Positions 1 through 5,726 of a stretch of 23,603 bases of DNA are shown piece after piece. Origin of the DNA: JAIEPW01 sp964406035 (GTDB lineage Bacteria; Acidobacteriota; Terriglobia; Bryobacterales; Bryobacteraceae); NCBI GenBank assembly GCA_964406035.1, contig CAYOQB010000083.1, forward strand, positions 1-23,603, read 5' to 3'. The notes beneath the pieces are model-generated. The model searched no databases. It was not told the origin of the DNA and worked only from the letters and a program-made list of their open reading frames with translations. Position numbers and translations under genes: made by a program. The first letter of the stretch is position 1; each line of letters starts with the position of its first letter.

Positions 1-183
1 CCGGGGTCGACGCCCTGGCCGCTGATCCTGTCGGCGATTCTGTTCCTGGGTTTCTGGGGTCTGATCTACACGCCGTGGGCCTTCTACGCGATGGTGGCGC
101 TGGGCGGCGCCGCGCTGCTGGCGTGGTTCAAGCACAACGCATGGGTGCCGGGCTCCGCGGGCGAACTGGACGAACACCAATGA
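1..183 (+). CDS. ctaD: Cytochrome c oxidase subunit I, C-terminal end (partial)
   Basis: The gene enters from the left edge; only its last 60 codons are visible, ending in TGA at 181-183. The fragment shows two hydrophobic helices (about residues 6-24 and 26-42 of the fragment) and a short polar tail ending in GELDEHQ. A pair of extra helices at the C-terminus is usual for bacterial aa3/caa3 subunit I, the catalytic subunit holding heme a and heme a3-CuB. No heme or copper ligand lies in this fragment, so the call rests on position: it overlaps by four bases (ATGA) a clear subunit III gene. It could instead be the end of another small oxidase membrane subunit such as subunit IV. Confidence 0.6.
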   Translation, partial: PGSTPWPLILSAILFLGFWGLIYTPWAFYAMVALGGAALLAWFKHNAWVPGSAGELDEHQ

Positions 184-785
184 ACGTCAGGCACTCACTC
201 GACGTATCGCACATGCAGGAAGGCGCGACCGGACCGCGCGCTCCCTTGTGGTGGGGCACGATGGGCCTGGTGGTGATCGAGTCGACGGTGTTCGCGTTGC
301 TGATCGCCAGCTATTTTTATTTGCGGATGCGCTACACGGAATGGCCACCCGCGGACGCCGGCGCGCCGGACCTGCTGCTGCCGGGAATCCAGATGCTGCT
401 GCTGCTGGCCAGTGTGTATCCGCAGTACCGGATCGACGCGGCATCGGAAGCGGGGGACAGGCCCCTGCTGCAAAAGTTGTTGATTGCCGCGACCGTCTTC
501 GGAGTGGCGGCCTGCGTACTGCGCATCTGGGATTTCCGCGCGCTGAATTGCGACTGGCAGGAGCACTCCTACGGCTCGATCGTATGGGCTCTGGTCTTCG
601 CGCATTCCATCCATCTGGCGGCTTCCACGGTGGAGACAGGCCTAATGGCCGCGCTCCTGAAAGACGTGCCGCTGGACGAGAAACACCGGCTGGACCTGAA
701 TGTGAACGCGGTCTACTGGTTCTTTGTGGTGGCCGCCTGGGCCGTGATTTTCGCCGTGATCTGGGGGGCGGGCCGTGTCCTCTGA
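180..785 (+). CDS. ctaE: Cytochrome c oxidase subunit III (five-helix form)
   Basis: The protein has 201 residues. The ATG overlaps the upstream stop as ATGA; an in-frame ATG at 75 would lie wholly inside the upstream gene and is unlikely. Five membrane helices are visible: near residues 20-45 (with a conserved-looking Glu in the ESTVF stretch), 63-80, 95-115, 128-150 and 177-200. The last helix contains VYWFFVVAAW, typical of the subunit III C-terminus. At about 200 residues with five helices it matches the short bacterial subunit III, which lacks the first two helices of the mitochondrial protein. Subunit III stabilises the catalytic core and influences proton uptake; it binds no metal. It is translationally coupled to its neighbours on both sides. 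Confidence 0.85.
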   Translation: MNVRHSLDVSHMQEGATGPRAPLWWGTMGLVVIESTVFALLIASYFYLRMRYTEWPPADAGAPDLLLPGIQMLLLLASVYPQYRIDAASEAGDRPLLQKLLIAATVFGVAACVLRIWDFRALNCDWQEHSYGSIVWALVFAHSIHLAASTVETGLMAALLKDVPLDEKHRLDLNVNAVYWFFVVAAWAVIFAVIWGAGRVL

Positions 786-1149
786 GCAACTGCCGTTTTC
801 CAGCCCCGCCGAACCGCGGAGGGTATTCACCGGGATGTTTCTGGCGCCGATCGCCGCGGCGATCCACGCGCAAAGCAATTACATGCTGGTGCCGTTCGCC
901 TGCCAGTCGGGATGGACCCTGGTGCTGCATGGCGTGGCCCTGCTGGCCATTTCCGCCGCCGCGGCCGGCTTCGCCGCTGCCTGGAGCGTGTGGCGCGCGG
1001 CGGGGCGGGACTGGCCTACGGAGCACGCGGGACCGCTGCCTCGAACACTCTTTCTGGCGGTATTCGGGTTGCTGTTCAGCGGAACGGCGATCGCCATGAT
1101 CGCCATGCAGTGGATTCCCATCTTTCTGGTGAGCCCATGCGTCGAATAG
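775..1149 (+). CDS. Small three-helix membrane protein of the oxidase operon, unknown function
   Basis: The protein has 124 residues and starts with GTG at 775, inside the end of the subunit III gene (11-base overlap). Its own end overlaps the next gene by 13 bases, so it is embedded in the oxidase operon. Three membrane helices are visible: about residues 18-40, 47-70 and 90-116. Between the first two is the polar stretch HAQSNYMLVPFAC (residues 31-43) with His31, Asn35, Pro40 and Cys43, followed by His52 at the start of helix two. I recall similar short proteins with an NYxLVPxAC-like stretch near other bacterial cytochrome oxidase genes, but I know no assigned function. A role in assembly or as a small subunit is inference from context only. 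Confidence 0.7.
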   Translation: MSSEQLPFSSPAEPRRVFTGMFLAPIAAAIHAQSNYMLVPFACQSGWTLVLHGVALLAISAAAAGFAAAWSVWRAAGRDWPTEHAGPLPRTLFLAVFGLLFSGTAIAMIAMQWIPIFLVSPCVE

Positions 1150-2372
1150 GGCTTGCGGCAGCAGCGGCCTGGCCGGCTCGCGCCCACGAAGGGCGGGCTT
1201 TCGAACCTCATGACCTGCTGACGGAGTGGGTATGGGACCCGTGGATTGTGCTCCCGCTTCTGGTCACCGCCTTGCTGTATGCGAGGGGAGCCAAAGCGGG
1301 GCGCGGCTTCACGCGCTTGGAGCGGCACTGCTTCTGGTGGGGATGGGCGGTGCTGGTGATCGCCCTGATTTCGCCTTTGCATCCCATGGGCGAGGCCTTG
1401 TTCTGGGCGCACATGACGCAGCATGAGCTGTTGATGGTGATCGCCGCGCCGCTGCTGATTCTGAGCCGGCCGCATATCGCCTTCCTGTGGGCGCTGCGGC
1501 CCGAGCATCGCCGGCCGGCCGCGGCCTGGACCGCTACCGGCTGGTGGGGCGCGCTGTGGGGCTTCGTGTCGCGACCCTTGCCTGCCTTCGCGATTCACTT
1601 CGCCGCCATCTGGGTCTGGCATATCCCGGCGGCGTACGGCGCCACCGTCTCCAGCGCGCTGCTCCATAGCCTGCAGCACGCAAGTTTCCTCGGGACCGCG
1701 CTGCTGTTCTGGTGGACCACTTTACGCCCCGCTGCGGCCAGGCGAGAACGCGGCGCCGCTCTGTTCTACATCTTCGCGACGGCGGTGCACACCAGCATCC
1801 TCGGCGCGCTGCTGGCGTTCTCGAACACCCCCTGGTACCCGGTGTACGCGGAAACCACCGCCGCGTGGGGACTCACGCCGTTGGAGGATCAACAACTGGG
1901 CGGGGTGATCATGTGGGTGCCGCCCGGCTTTGTCTATCTCGTGATCTTCCTGGCGATCTTCGCGCGCTGGATACAAGGGTCCCGCGTGGAGCGCTATGCC
2001 AGGGCAGCCCCGGCGCTCCTGGCGATCCTCTTCGCCAGCTCCTGCGCGTATGGGCCGCAACTCGAGATCCCGGCCGACGGCCTGGTGCCGGGCGCCGATC
2101 CGAAACAAGGCGTGCAGTTGCTGTCCGCCTATGGCTGCGCCTCCTGCCACCGCATTCCGGGCGTTCCGGGCGCGGTCGGGAACGTAGGCCCGCCGCTGGA
2201 TGGAGTGGGCTCCCGGACTTATCTGGCGGGACGGATCGCCAACACGCCGGAGAACATGATCCGCTGGATTCACGATCCCAAATCGGTGGACAGCCAGACC
2301 GCGATGCCGCGCACCGGCATCAGCGCGGAGCAGGCCCGGCACGTAACGCGCTACCTGTATACGCTGCGATGA
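1137..2372 (+). CDS. ctaG: CtaG-type oxidase assembly protein fused to a C-terminal cytochrome c domain
   Basis: The protein has 411 residues. The ATG at 1137 fits a short export signal ending near PARAHE; the reading frame is open further upstream, but that would run across the preceding gene. Residues about 25-290 form a caa3_CtaG-type multi-helix domain with family hallmarks: a WDPW start, HMTQHELLM, WHIPAAY, HSLQHASF, HTSILGALLAF and EDQQLGGVIMWVP. CtaG proteins help assemble the copper centre of cytochrome oxidase. After another hydrophobic stretch (about 288-302) comes a class I cytochrome c domain with heme motif CASCH at residues 334-338 and a candidate axial Met at 390 (AMPRTG). The two parts form one uninterrupted frame, so this is a true fusion unless there is a sequencing error. 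The stop overlaps the next start as ATGA. Confidence 0.88.
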   Translation: MRRIGLAAAAAWPARAHEGRAFEPHDLLTEWVWDPWIVLPLLVTALLYARGAKAGRGFTRLERHCFWWGWAVLVIALISPLHPMGEALFWAHMTQHELLMVIAAPLLILSRPHIAFLWALRPEHRRPAAAWTATGWWGALWGFVSRPLPAFAIHFAAIWVWHIPAAYGATVSSALLHSLQHASFLGTALLFWWTTLRPAAARRERGAALFYIFATAVHTSILGALLAFSNTPWYPVYAETTAAWGLTPLEDQQLGGVIMWVPPGFVYLVIFLAIFARWIQGSRVERYARAAPALLAILFASSCAYGPQLEIPADGLVPGADPKQGVQLLSAYGCASCHRIPGVPGAVGNVGPPLDGVGSRTYLAGRIANTPENMIRWIHDPKSVDSQTAMPRTGISAEQARHVTRYLYTLR

Positions 2373-3316
2373 ATACGGTGCTGCAGGTTCTGATGCTGGC
2401 GCAGGTGTTCGTCAGCAATGAGCGGGATGGGACGGTCTCGATGATTGATGCGGGAACCGACCGCGTGGTGCGGACCATCGCCACCGGGGGCCGCCCCCGC
2501 GGCATCCAGGCGAATCCCGCCGCCGCGCAGGTGCTCGTTGCGGTCAGCGATCAGCTCCGCCGCAAGCAGAACGATGTGGATTGCATCGCGGTGATCGATG
2601 TCGCGACGGGGCGCGTGGTTCGCAGATTCGCCGCCGGGCATGATCCCGAGCAGCTCGCCATCAGCCCCCAAGGGAAGCGCCTTTACGTGGCCAACGAGGA
2701 CGCCGGGCTTACTTCGGAAGTCGACCTCCGCACCGGCCTGGTTCTGGCCAGCTTCCCCACGGGCATCGAACCGGAGGGAGTCGCGGTGAGTCCGGACGGC
2801 CGCTGGGTCTACGTGACGGGGGAAAGCAGCAGCACGGTCTCCATACTCGATACCAAGGCGCAAAAGATCGTGAACCATCTGCTGACGGGCGCGCGGCCAC
2901 GCGCGGTGGCGTTTTCGCCCGACGGCTCGCGTGCGCTGGTAACCGCCGAGCTGGGGCGCTCGGTCAGCATAATCGATCCCGCGCGGCAGGCGATCACCGG
3001 CGTGATCCGGCTCGGCGGCAACGCAAAGCCAGTGGGGATCGCGTTCCTGCCGGGTGGCGATCGCGCGTTCGTCGCCACGGGACGGGGGAACAGCGTGGTG
3101 CTGGTGGACATTCCCGGCGCGAAGGTGATCGGCGAAATAGCGGTGGGAGAACGATGCTGGGGTATCGCCCTGACGCCGGATGGGCACAAGCTGTACGCGG
3201 CGAACAGCCTGTCGAACACGGTGTCGGTGATCGATGTGGCCGCGATGCGCGTGGTGCGAACCATCCCGGTGGGCAATGGACCGTGGGGCATCGCGATCGT
3301 GAGGCCGCGGCGCTGA
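2369..3316 (+). CDS. Exported YVTN-type beta-propeller protein
   Basis: The protein has 315 residues, and its ATG overlaps the upstream stop (ATGA). A short hydrophobic N-terminus (about residues 1-14) suggests export. The rest consists of roughly seven blades of about 40 residues, with repeated signatures such as VSNERDGTVSMID, LYVANED, VAVSPDGRWVYV and TVSVIDVAAMRVV. The blade pattern resembles, from memory, the 'PQQ-dependent catabolism-associated beta-propeller' family (TIGR03866-like), including the RPRGI, DPEQLAISP and IEPEGVAVSP stretches. That family is known near PQQ enzymes and c-type cytochromes; here the partner is an oxidase operon ending in a cytochrome domain. No catalytic residues can be assigned, so a scaffold or electron-transfer accessory role is inference. 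Confidence 0.85.
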   Translation: MNTVLQVLMLAQVFVSNERDGTVSMIDAGTDRVVRTIATGGRPRGIQANPAAAQVLVAVSDQLRRKQNDVDCIAVIDVATGRVVRRFAAGHDPEQLAISPQGKRLYVANEDAGLTSEVDLRTGLVLASFPTGIEPEGVAVSPDGRWVYVTGESSSTVSILDTKAQKIVNHLLTGARPRAVAFSPDGSRALVTAELGRSVSIIDPARQAITGVIRLGGNAKPVGIAFLPGGDRAFVATGRGNSVVLVDIPGAKVIGEIAVGERCWGIALTPDGHKLYAANSLSNTVSVIDVAAMRVVRTIPVGNGPWGIAIVRPRR

Positions 3317-3323
3317 AGCGAAC

Positions 3324-3635
3324 TCAGTCGCCCAGAATATCCAGCGCCGCCTGCAATTCGGAACGCGTATGCGCGTCGCCGGTGCGGGTGGTGGCTTCGA
3401 TGCCGCTACGGTACAGTTCGCGCGCGCGGTCGAAGTCGCCGAGCTTCTCGAACGTCTGCCCACCGTGGAAGTACGCGGCGGCGTAATCCGGGTTGACGCC
3501 GAGAATCGCCTGGAATTCGGCCACGCCGGCCCGCAGGTCACCCGAATTGACAAGTTCCATGGCCAGGCCATAGCGGACGAAGCTGTTGTTGGGGTCCTGC
3601 GCCACTAGTTGCTTTAATGTTTCCAGCCGGTTCAT
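3324..3635 (-). CDS. Small tetratricopeptide-repeat protein
   Basis: The protein has 103 residues. It begins MNRLETLKQLVAQDP and contains about two TPR units (around residues 18-51 and 52-85), seen in the pattern VRYGLAMELVNSGDLRAGVAEF and AAAYFHGGQTFEKLGDFDRARELY, followed by a C-terminal helix. There is no signal peptide or membrane helix, so it is probably a cytoplasmic protein-interaction adaptor. Its stop lies seven bases from the stop of the convergent beta-propeller gene. It diverges from the Cys-rich gene across a short gap holding opposed -10-like boxes. No Shine-Dalgarno is evident before the ATG. TPR content gives no specific function. Confidence 0.85.
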   Translation of the reverse strand: MNRLETLKQLVAQDPNNSFVRYGLAMELVNSGDLRAGVAEFQAILGVNPDYAAAYFHGGQTFEKLGDFDRARELYRSGIEATTRTGDAHTRSELQAALDILGD

Positions 3636-3648
3636 AGGGTCAGTGGTC

Positions 3649-3654
3649 AGAGTA
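3649..3654 (-). promoter_or_regulatory. Candidate -10 box for the TPR gene
   Basis: On the minus strand the hexamer reads TACTCT and is preceded by TG one base upstream (TGC-TACTCT), an extended -10 form. It ends 13 bases before the ATG at 3635, giving a predicted untranslated leader of about seven bases. No convincing -35 box is seen. Confidence 0.35.
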
Positions 3655-3667
3655 GCAGGCGCGCCGC

Positions 3668-3673
3668 TACAAT
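3668..3673 (+). promoter_or_regulatory. Candidate -10 box for the Cys-rich small gene
   Basis: TACAAT (five of six matches to TATAAT) lies nine bases before the GTG at 3683. Transcription would start at about 3680, so the message would be leaderless or nearly so. The alternative TTG start at 3674 directly abuts the hexamer and would then not be transcribed, which favours the GTG. No clear -35 box is visible. Confidence 0.4.
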
Positions 3674-3682
3674 TTGAAGCGA

Positions 3683-4081
3683 GTGGCTTGTCCGTTCTTC
3701 ACACCCACGGAGCTTCTGCGGTCGGCGTCCTGGATTCAGCCGCCGCGGCTGCCGCTGGGCGTGGGATACCGGGGCTGGTGCAGCGCTCCCGCGGAGGAAC
3801 CGCAGCCGGACGCGCGGACCATGGAGGAGTGTTGCAACACCGGCTATGCGCGTGGCCGCTGCAGCCGGTTCCCCGCGGCCGAGCGGACGGACGCAGTGCG
3901 CATTTCGCGCCACAACGGCGGTCTGGTGTGGGTTCTGGAAGCGGATCACTGGCCGGTGGCGTACGGACGCTACCCCGCTGATGCGCCGCCCTCGGCCGCG
4001 ATCGAAGCGCAGCTCCGCTGTTTTCAGGCGGGATCAGGATGGCCAGCCGGTTTGCAGCAGGAATCCGGCGAAGACCGTTAG
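3683..4081 (+). CDS. Small cysteine-rich protein of unknown function
   Basis: From the GTG at 3683 the protein has 132 residues; an in-frame TTG at 3674 would add three. The start choice follows the TACAAT box just upstream. Near the N-terminus is ACPFF with Cys3, then Cys33 (GWCSAP), and a cluster CCNTGYARGRC with Cys50, Cys51 and Cys60. The spacing suggests a bound metal or iron-sulfur centre, but this is not proven. There is no signal peptide or membrane helix. Coding is supported by conserved-looking Pro/Cys/Trp-rich stretches, and I recall similar short proteins in acidobacterial genomes without a function. Its last 48 bases overlap the 3' end of the convergent CPBP gene, an unusually large convergent overlap. 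Confidence 0.65.
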   Translation: MACPFFTPTELLRSASWIQPPRLPLGVGYRGWCSAPAEEPQPDARTMEECCNTGYARGRCSRFPAAERTDAVRISRHNGGLVWVLEADHWPVAYGRYPADAPPSAAIEAQLRCFQAGSGWPAGLQQESGEDR

Positions 4082-4750
4082 GTTGTAGGTGGCGTGCAGC
4101 AGCGCCGACGCCGCCGTGGAACCGGTGGACCAGCGCGCGAACCCGAAGGCGATGCCGGCGGCCGAGACCACCAGGACGTGCTGCCAGGACCAGGAATACT
4201 GGGGTCCATGAAGCATGCCGAAGATCAGCGCGGCGAAGACGATCCCCGCCGCGGCGCCCGCTACCCCCGCGATCACCGGATAAAGGAAGCCGCGAAACAC
4301 TACTTCCTCGCAGATGGGTCCCAGGGTGGTGACGAAGATCCCGAGCAGGACGATGGAGAGGCGGTCCTGCGCCATCTCGTCGAAGGTCATGGGCAGCACA
4401 GGCGCCTTCAGCGCGGCGCCAAGGGCCGATAGCGCGAACGCCAGCACCGGGCCCAGCAGCATCACCGTCCAGCGCCAGGGGAAGGGGTACGTCCAGCCCA
4501 GCGATCGCAGAACCGGCCGGCGGTAGCGCAACCGCATCAGAGTCCACAGAATCGCGAACAGCAGCAGGTAAAAGACGAACTGCATCGGCAGCACCTGCAT
4601 TGCCTTGGTGGCGAAGACCTGTGGCAGGGACCACTGCAGCAGCCGCACCAGACCGTTGGCCAGCAGCAGCGCGGGCAGCGACAGTCCGAAGAACAACAGG
4701 ACATCCTCGAACCCCCAGAATGCGCGCGCTTCGCGGTCCCCAGGCGTCAT
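4034..4750 (-). CDS. CPBP-family intramembrane metalloprotease
   Basis: The protein has 238 residues with about seven or eight hydrophobic segments. The three family motifs are present: EExxxR as CEEVVFRG (Glu148, Glu149, Arg153), FxxxH as FGMLH (His181), and HATYN (His219, Asn223). CPBP proteins (the Abi/CAAX-protease family, PF02517) are membrane-embedded proteases related to the eukaryotic prenyl-protein protease Rce1. In bacteria some process peptides or confer bacteriocin immunity, but most have unknown substrates. All motif residues are intact, so it should be active. The ATG overlaps the stop of the upstream gene by four bases, so the two are probably co-translated from the uvrA message. 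Its 3' end overlaps the convergent Cys-rich gene. Confidence 0.9.
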   Translation of the reverse strand: MTPGDREARAFWGFEDVLLFFGLSLPALLLANGLVRLLQWSLPQVFATKAMQVLPMQFVFYLLLFAILWTLMRLRYRRPVLRSLGWTYPFPWRWTVMLLGPVLAFALSALGAALKAPVLPMTFDEMAQDRLSIVLLGIFVTTLGPICEEVVFRGFLYPVIAGVAGAAAGIVFAALIFGMLHGPQYSWSWQHVLVVSAAGIAFGFARWSTGSTAASALLHATYNLTVFAGFLLQTGWPS

Positions 4751-5706
4751 GATTCGCTTTCGATCAGGATCGCCGCCAGCAGCGGCACCGTCAGTTCATG
4801 ATGCCCGGTGATCGAATACCCTTTCCCTCCGGCCTTGGAATGCGGCCGGTTGACGACGTTGGTGACCGGGCGGTAGTGCTGCAGGAAGTCGAGATTGACG
4901 GTAGTGAAGCCGGCCAGCGGATGCTCCAGGTTGCGGACCACGGAGACCGCCTTCAGGAACACCTCCGGGAGCACGACAGCGGAGCCGACATTCAGATACA
5001 CGCCGCCGTTGTCCAGCTCACGCACCAGGGAGCAGAGCAGGCGGAAGTCGCGATGGGTGGCGGCGCCGATCGCCGCGCCCTTGGCCGCGGGGTGGGTGTG
5101 CGGCGTATCGGTGCCGACGGCGACATGAACGGTGACGGGAACGCCCGCGCGGTAAGCGCCCAGCAGAATGCTGTCCTGGGCAAAGCGCGGATCGGCCAGC
5201 GATTCCAGCTTCGCGCCCAACGCCTCCCCCATGCCGACGGCGGCCGCCGCGCCCTCGGTGATGGCCAGGTTCATTTCGCGGCCGGTCTCCTCGGCGGTGC
5301 CGAAGCGGCCGTCGGGAAGCACGGCCTCGACATCCTCGCTGGTCGCGCCCGCGATGGCGATCTCGAAGTCGTGGATGGAGGCGGCGCCGTTCATCACAAA
5401 CCCGGTGGCGTACCCGCGGCGCATCAGGTCCAGCAGAACCGGCGCGAGTCCGACCTTCACGACATGTCCGCCGATGCCCCATAAAATCGCCCGCTTCTGC
5501 CGGCGAGCGCGGCGGATCGCCTCCACTACCGCACGGAAAGAATCGGCGGCAAGGATCTTGGGCAGCGAATCCAACCACGCGGCGAAGCCGGCGCCCTTCT
5601 GGTGCGGCGTAGCAAAGTGCTGCGTTTGCACTTTGCCGCCGCGGTCCGCGATGGGGATGGTGGAAAGCTTGTCGAATTCAAGTGGCGCGTGCCGGTATTT
5701 ACTCAC
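4747..5706 (-). CDS. Conserved protein of uncertain function (possibly deoxyhypusine-synthase-like)
   Basis: The protein has 319 residues and starts with GTG at 5706, 20 bases after the uvrA stop. It is soluble, without a signal peptide. Strong motif-like stretches stand out: GGHVVKVGL (79-87), DLMRRGY (93-99), MNGAASIHDFE (105-115), TSEDV (122-126), and further on GTDTPHTHP. The GAxxxHD pattern and the alternating alpha/beta arrangement recall the NAD-binding region of deoxyhypusine and homospermidine synthases, but I cannot identify the catalytic lysine, so this is a weak structural guess. The His-rich GTDTPHTHP segment could bind a metal. It ends in a four-base overlap with the CPBP protease. 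Bacteria generally lack hypusine, so if the fold is right the substrate is something else. Confidence 0.7.
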   Translation of the reverse strand: MSKYRHAPLEFDKLSTIPIADRGGKVQTQHFATPHQKGAGFAAWLDSLPKILAADSFRAVVEAIRRARRQKRAILWGIGGHVVKVGLAPVLLDLMRRGYATGFVMNGAASIHDFEIAIAGATSEDVEAVLPDGRFGTAEETGREMNLAITEGAAAAVGMGEALGAKLESLADPRFAQDSILLGAYRAGVPVTVHVAVGTDTPHTHPAAKGAAIGAATHRDFRLLCSLVRELDNGGVYLNVGSAVVLPEVFLKAVSVVRNLEHPLAGFTTVNLDFLQHYRPVTNVVNRPHSKAGGKGYSITGHHELTVPLLAAILIESES

Positions 5707-5726
5707 GGGATTCCATTTAGTTTAGA

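Noticed and set aside
75..179. Longer start for subunit III at the ATG at 75
   Set aside because: It would overlap the upstream gene by over 100 bases with an Arg/Gly-rich extension; the ATGA overlap at 180 is the normal coupled arrangement.
912..1136. Upstream extension of the CtaG-cytochrome frame to 912
   Set aside because: The extra residues are Arg/Gly-rich shadow sequence of the three-helix protein; the ATG at 1137 is followed by a plausible export signal.
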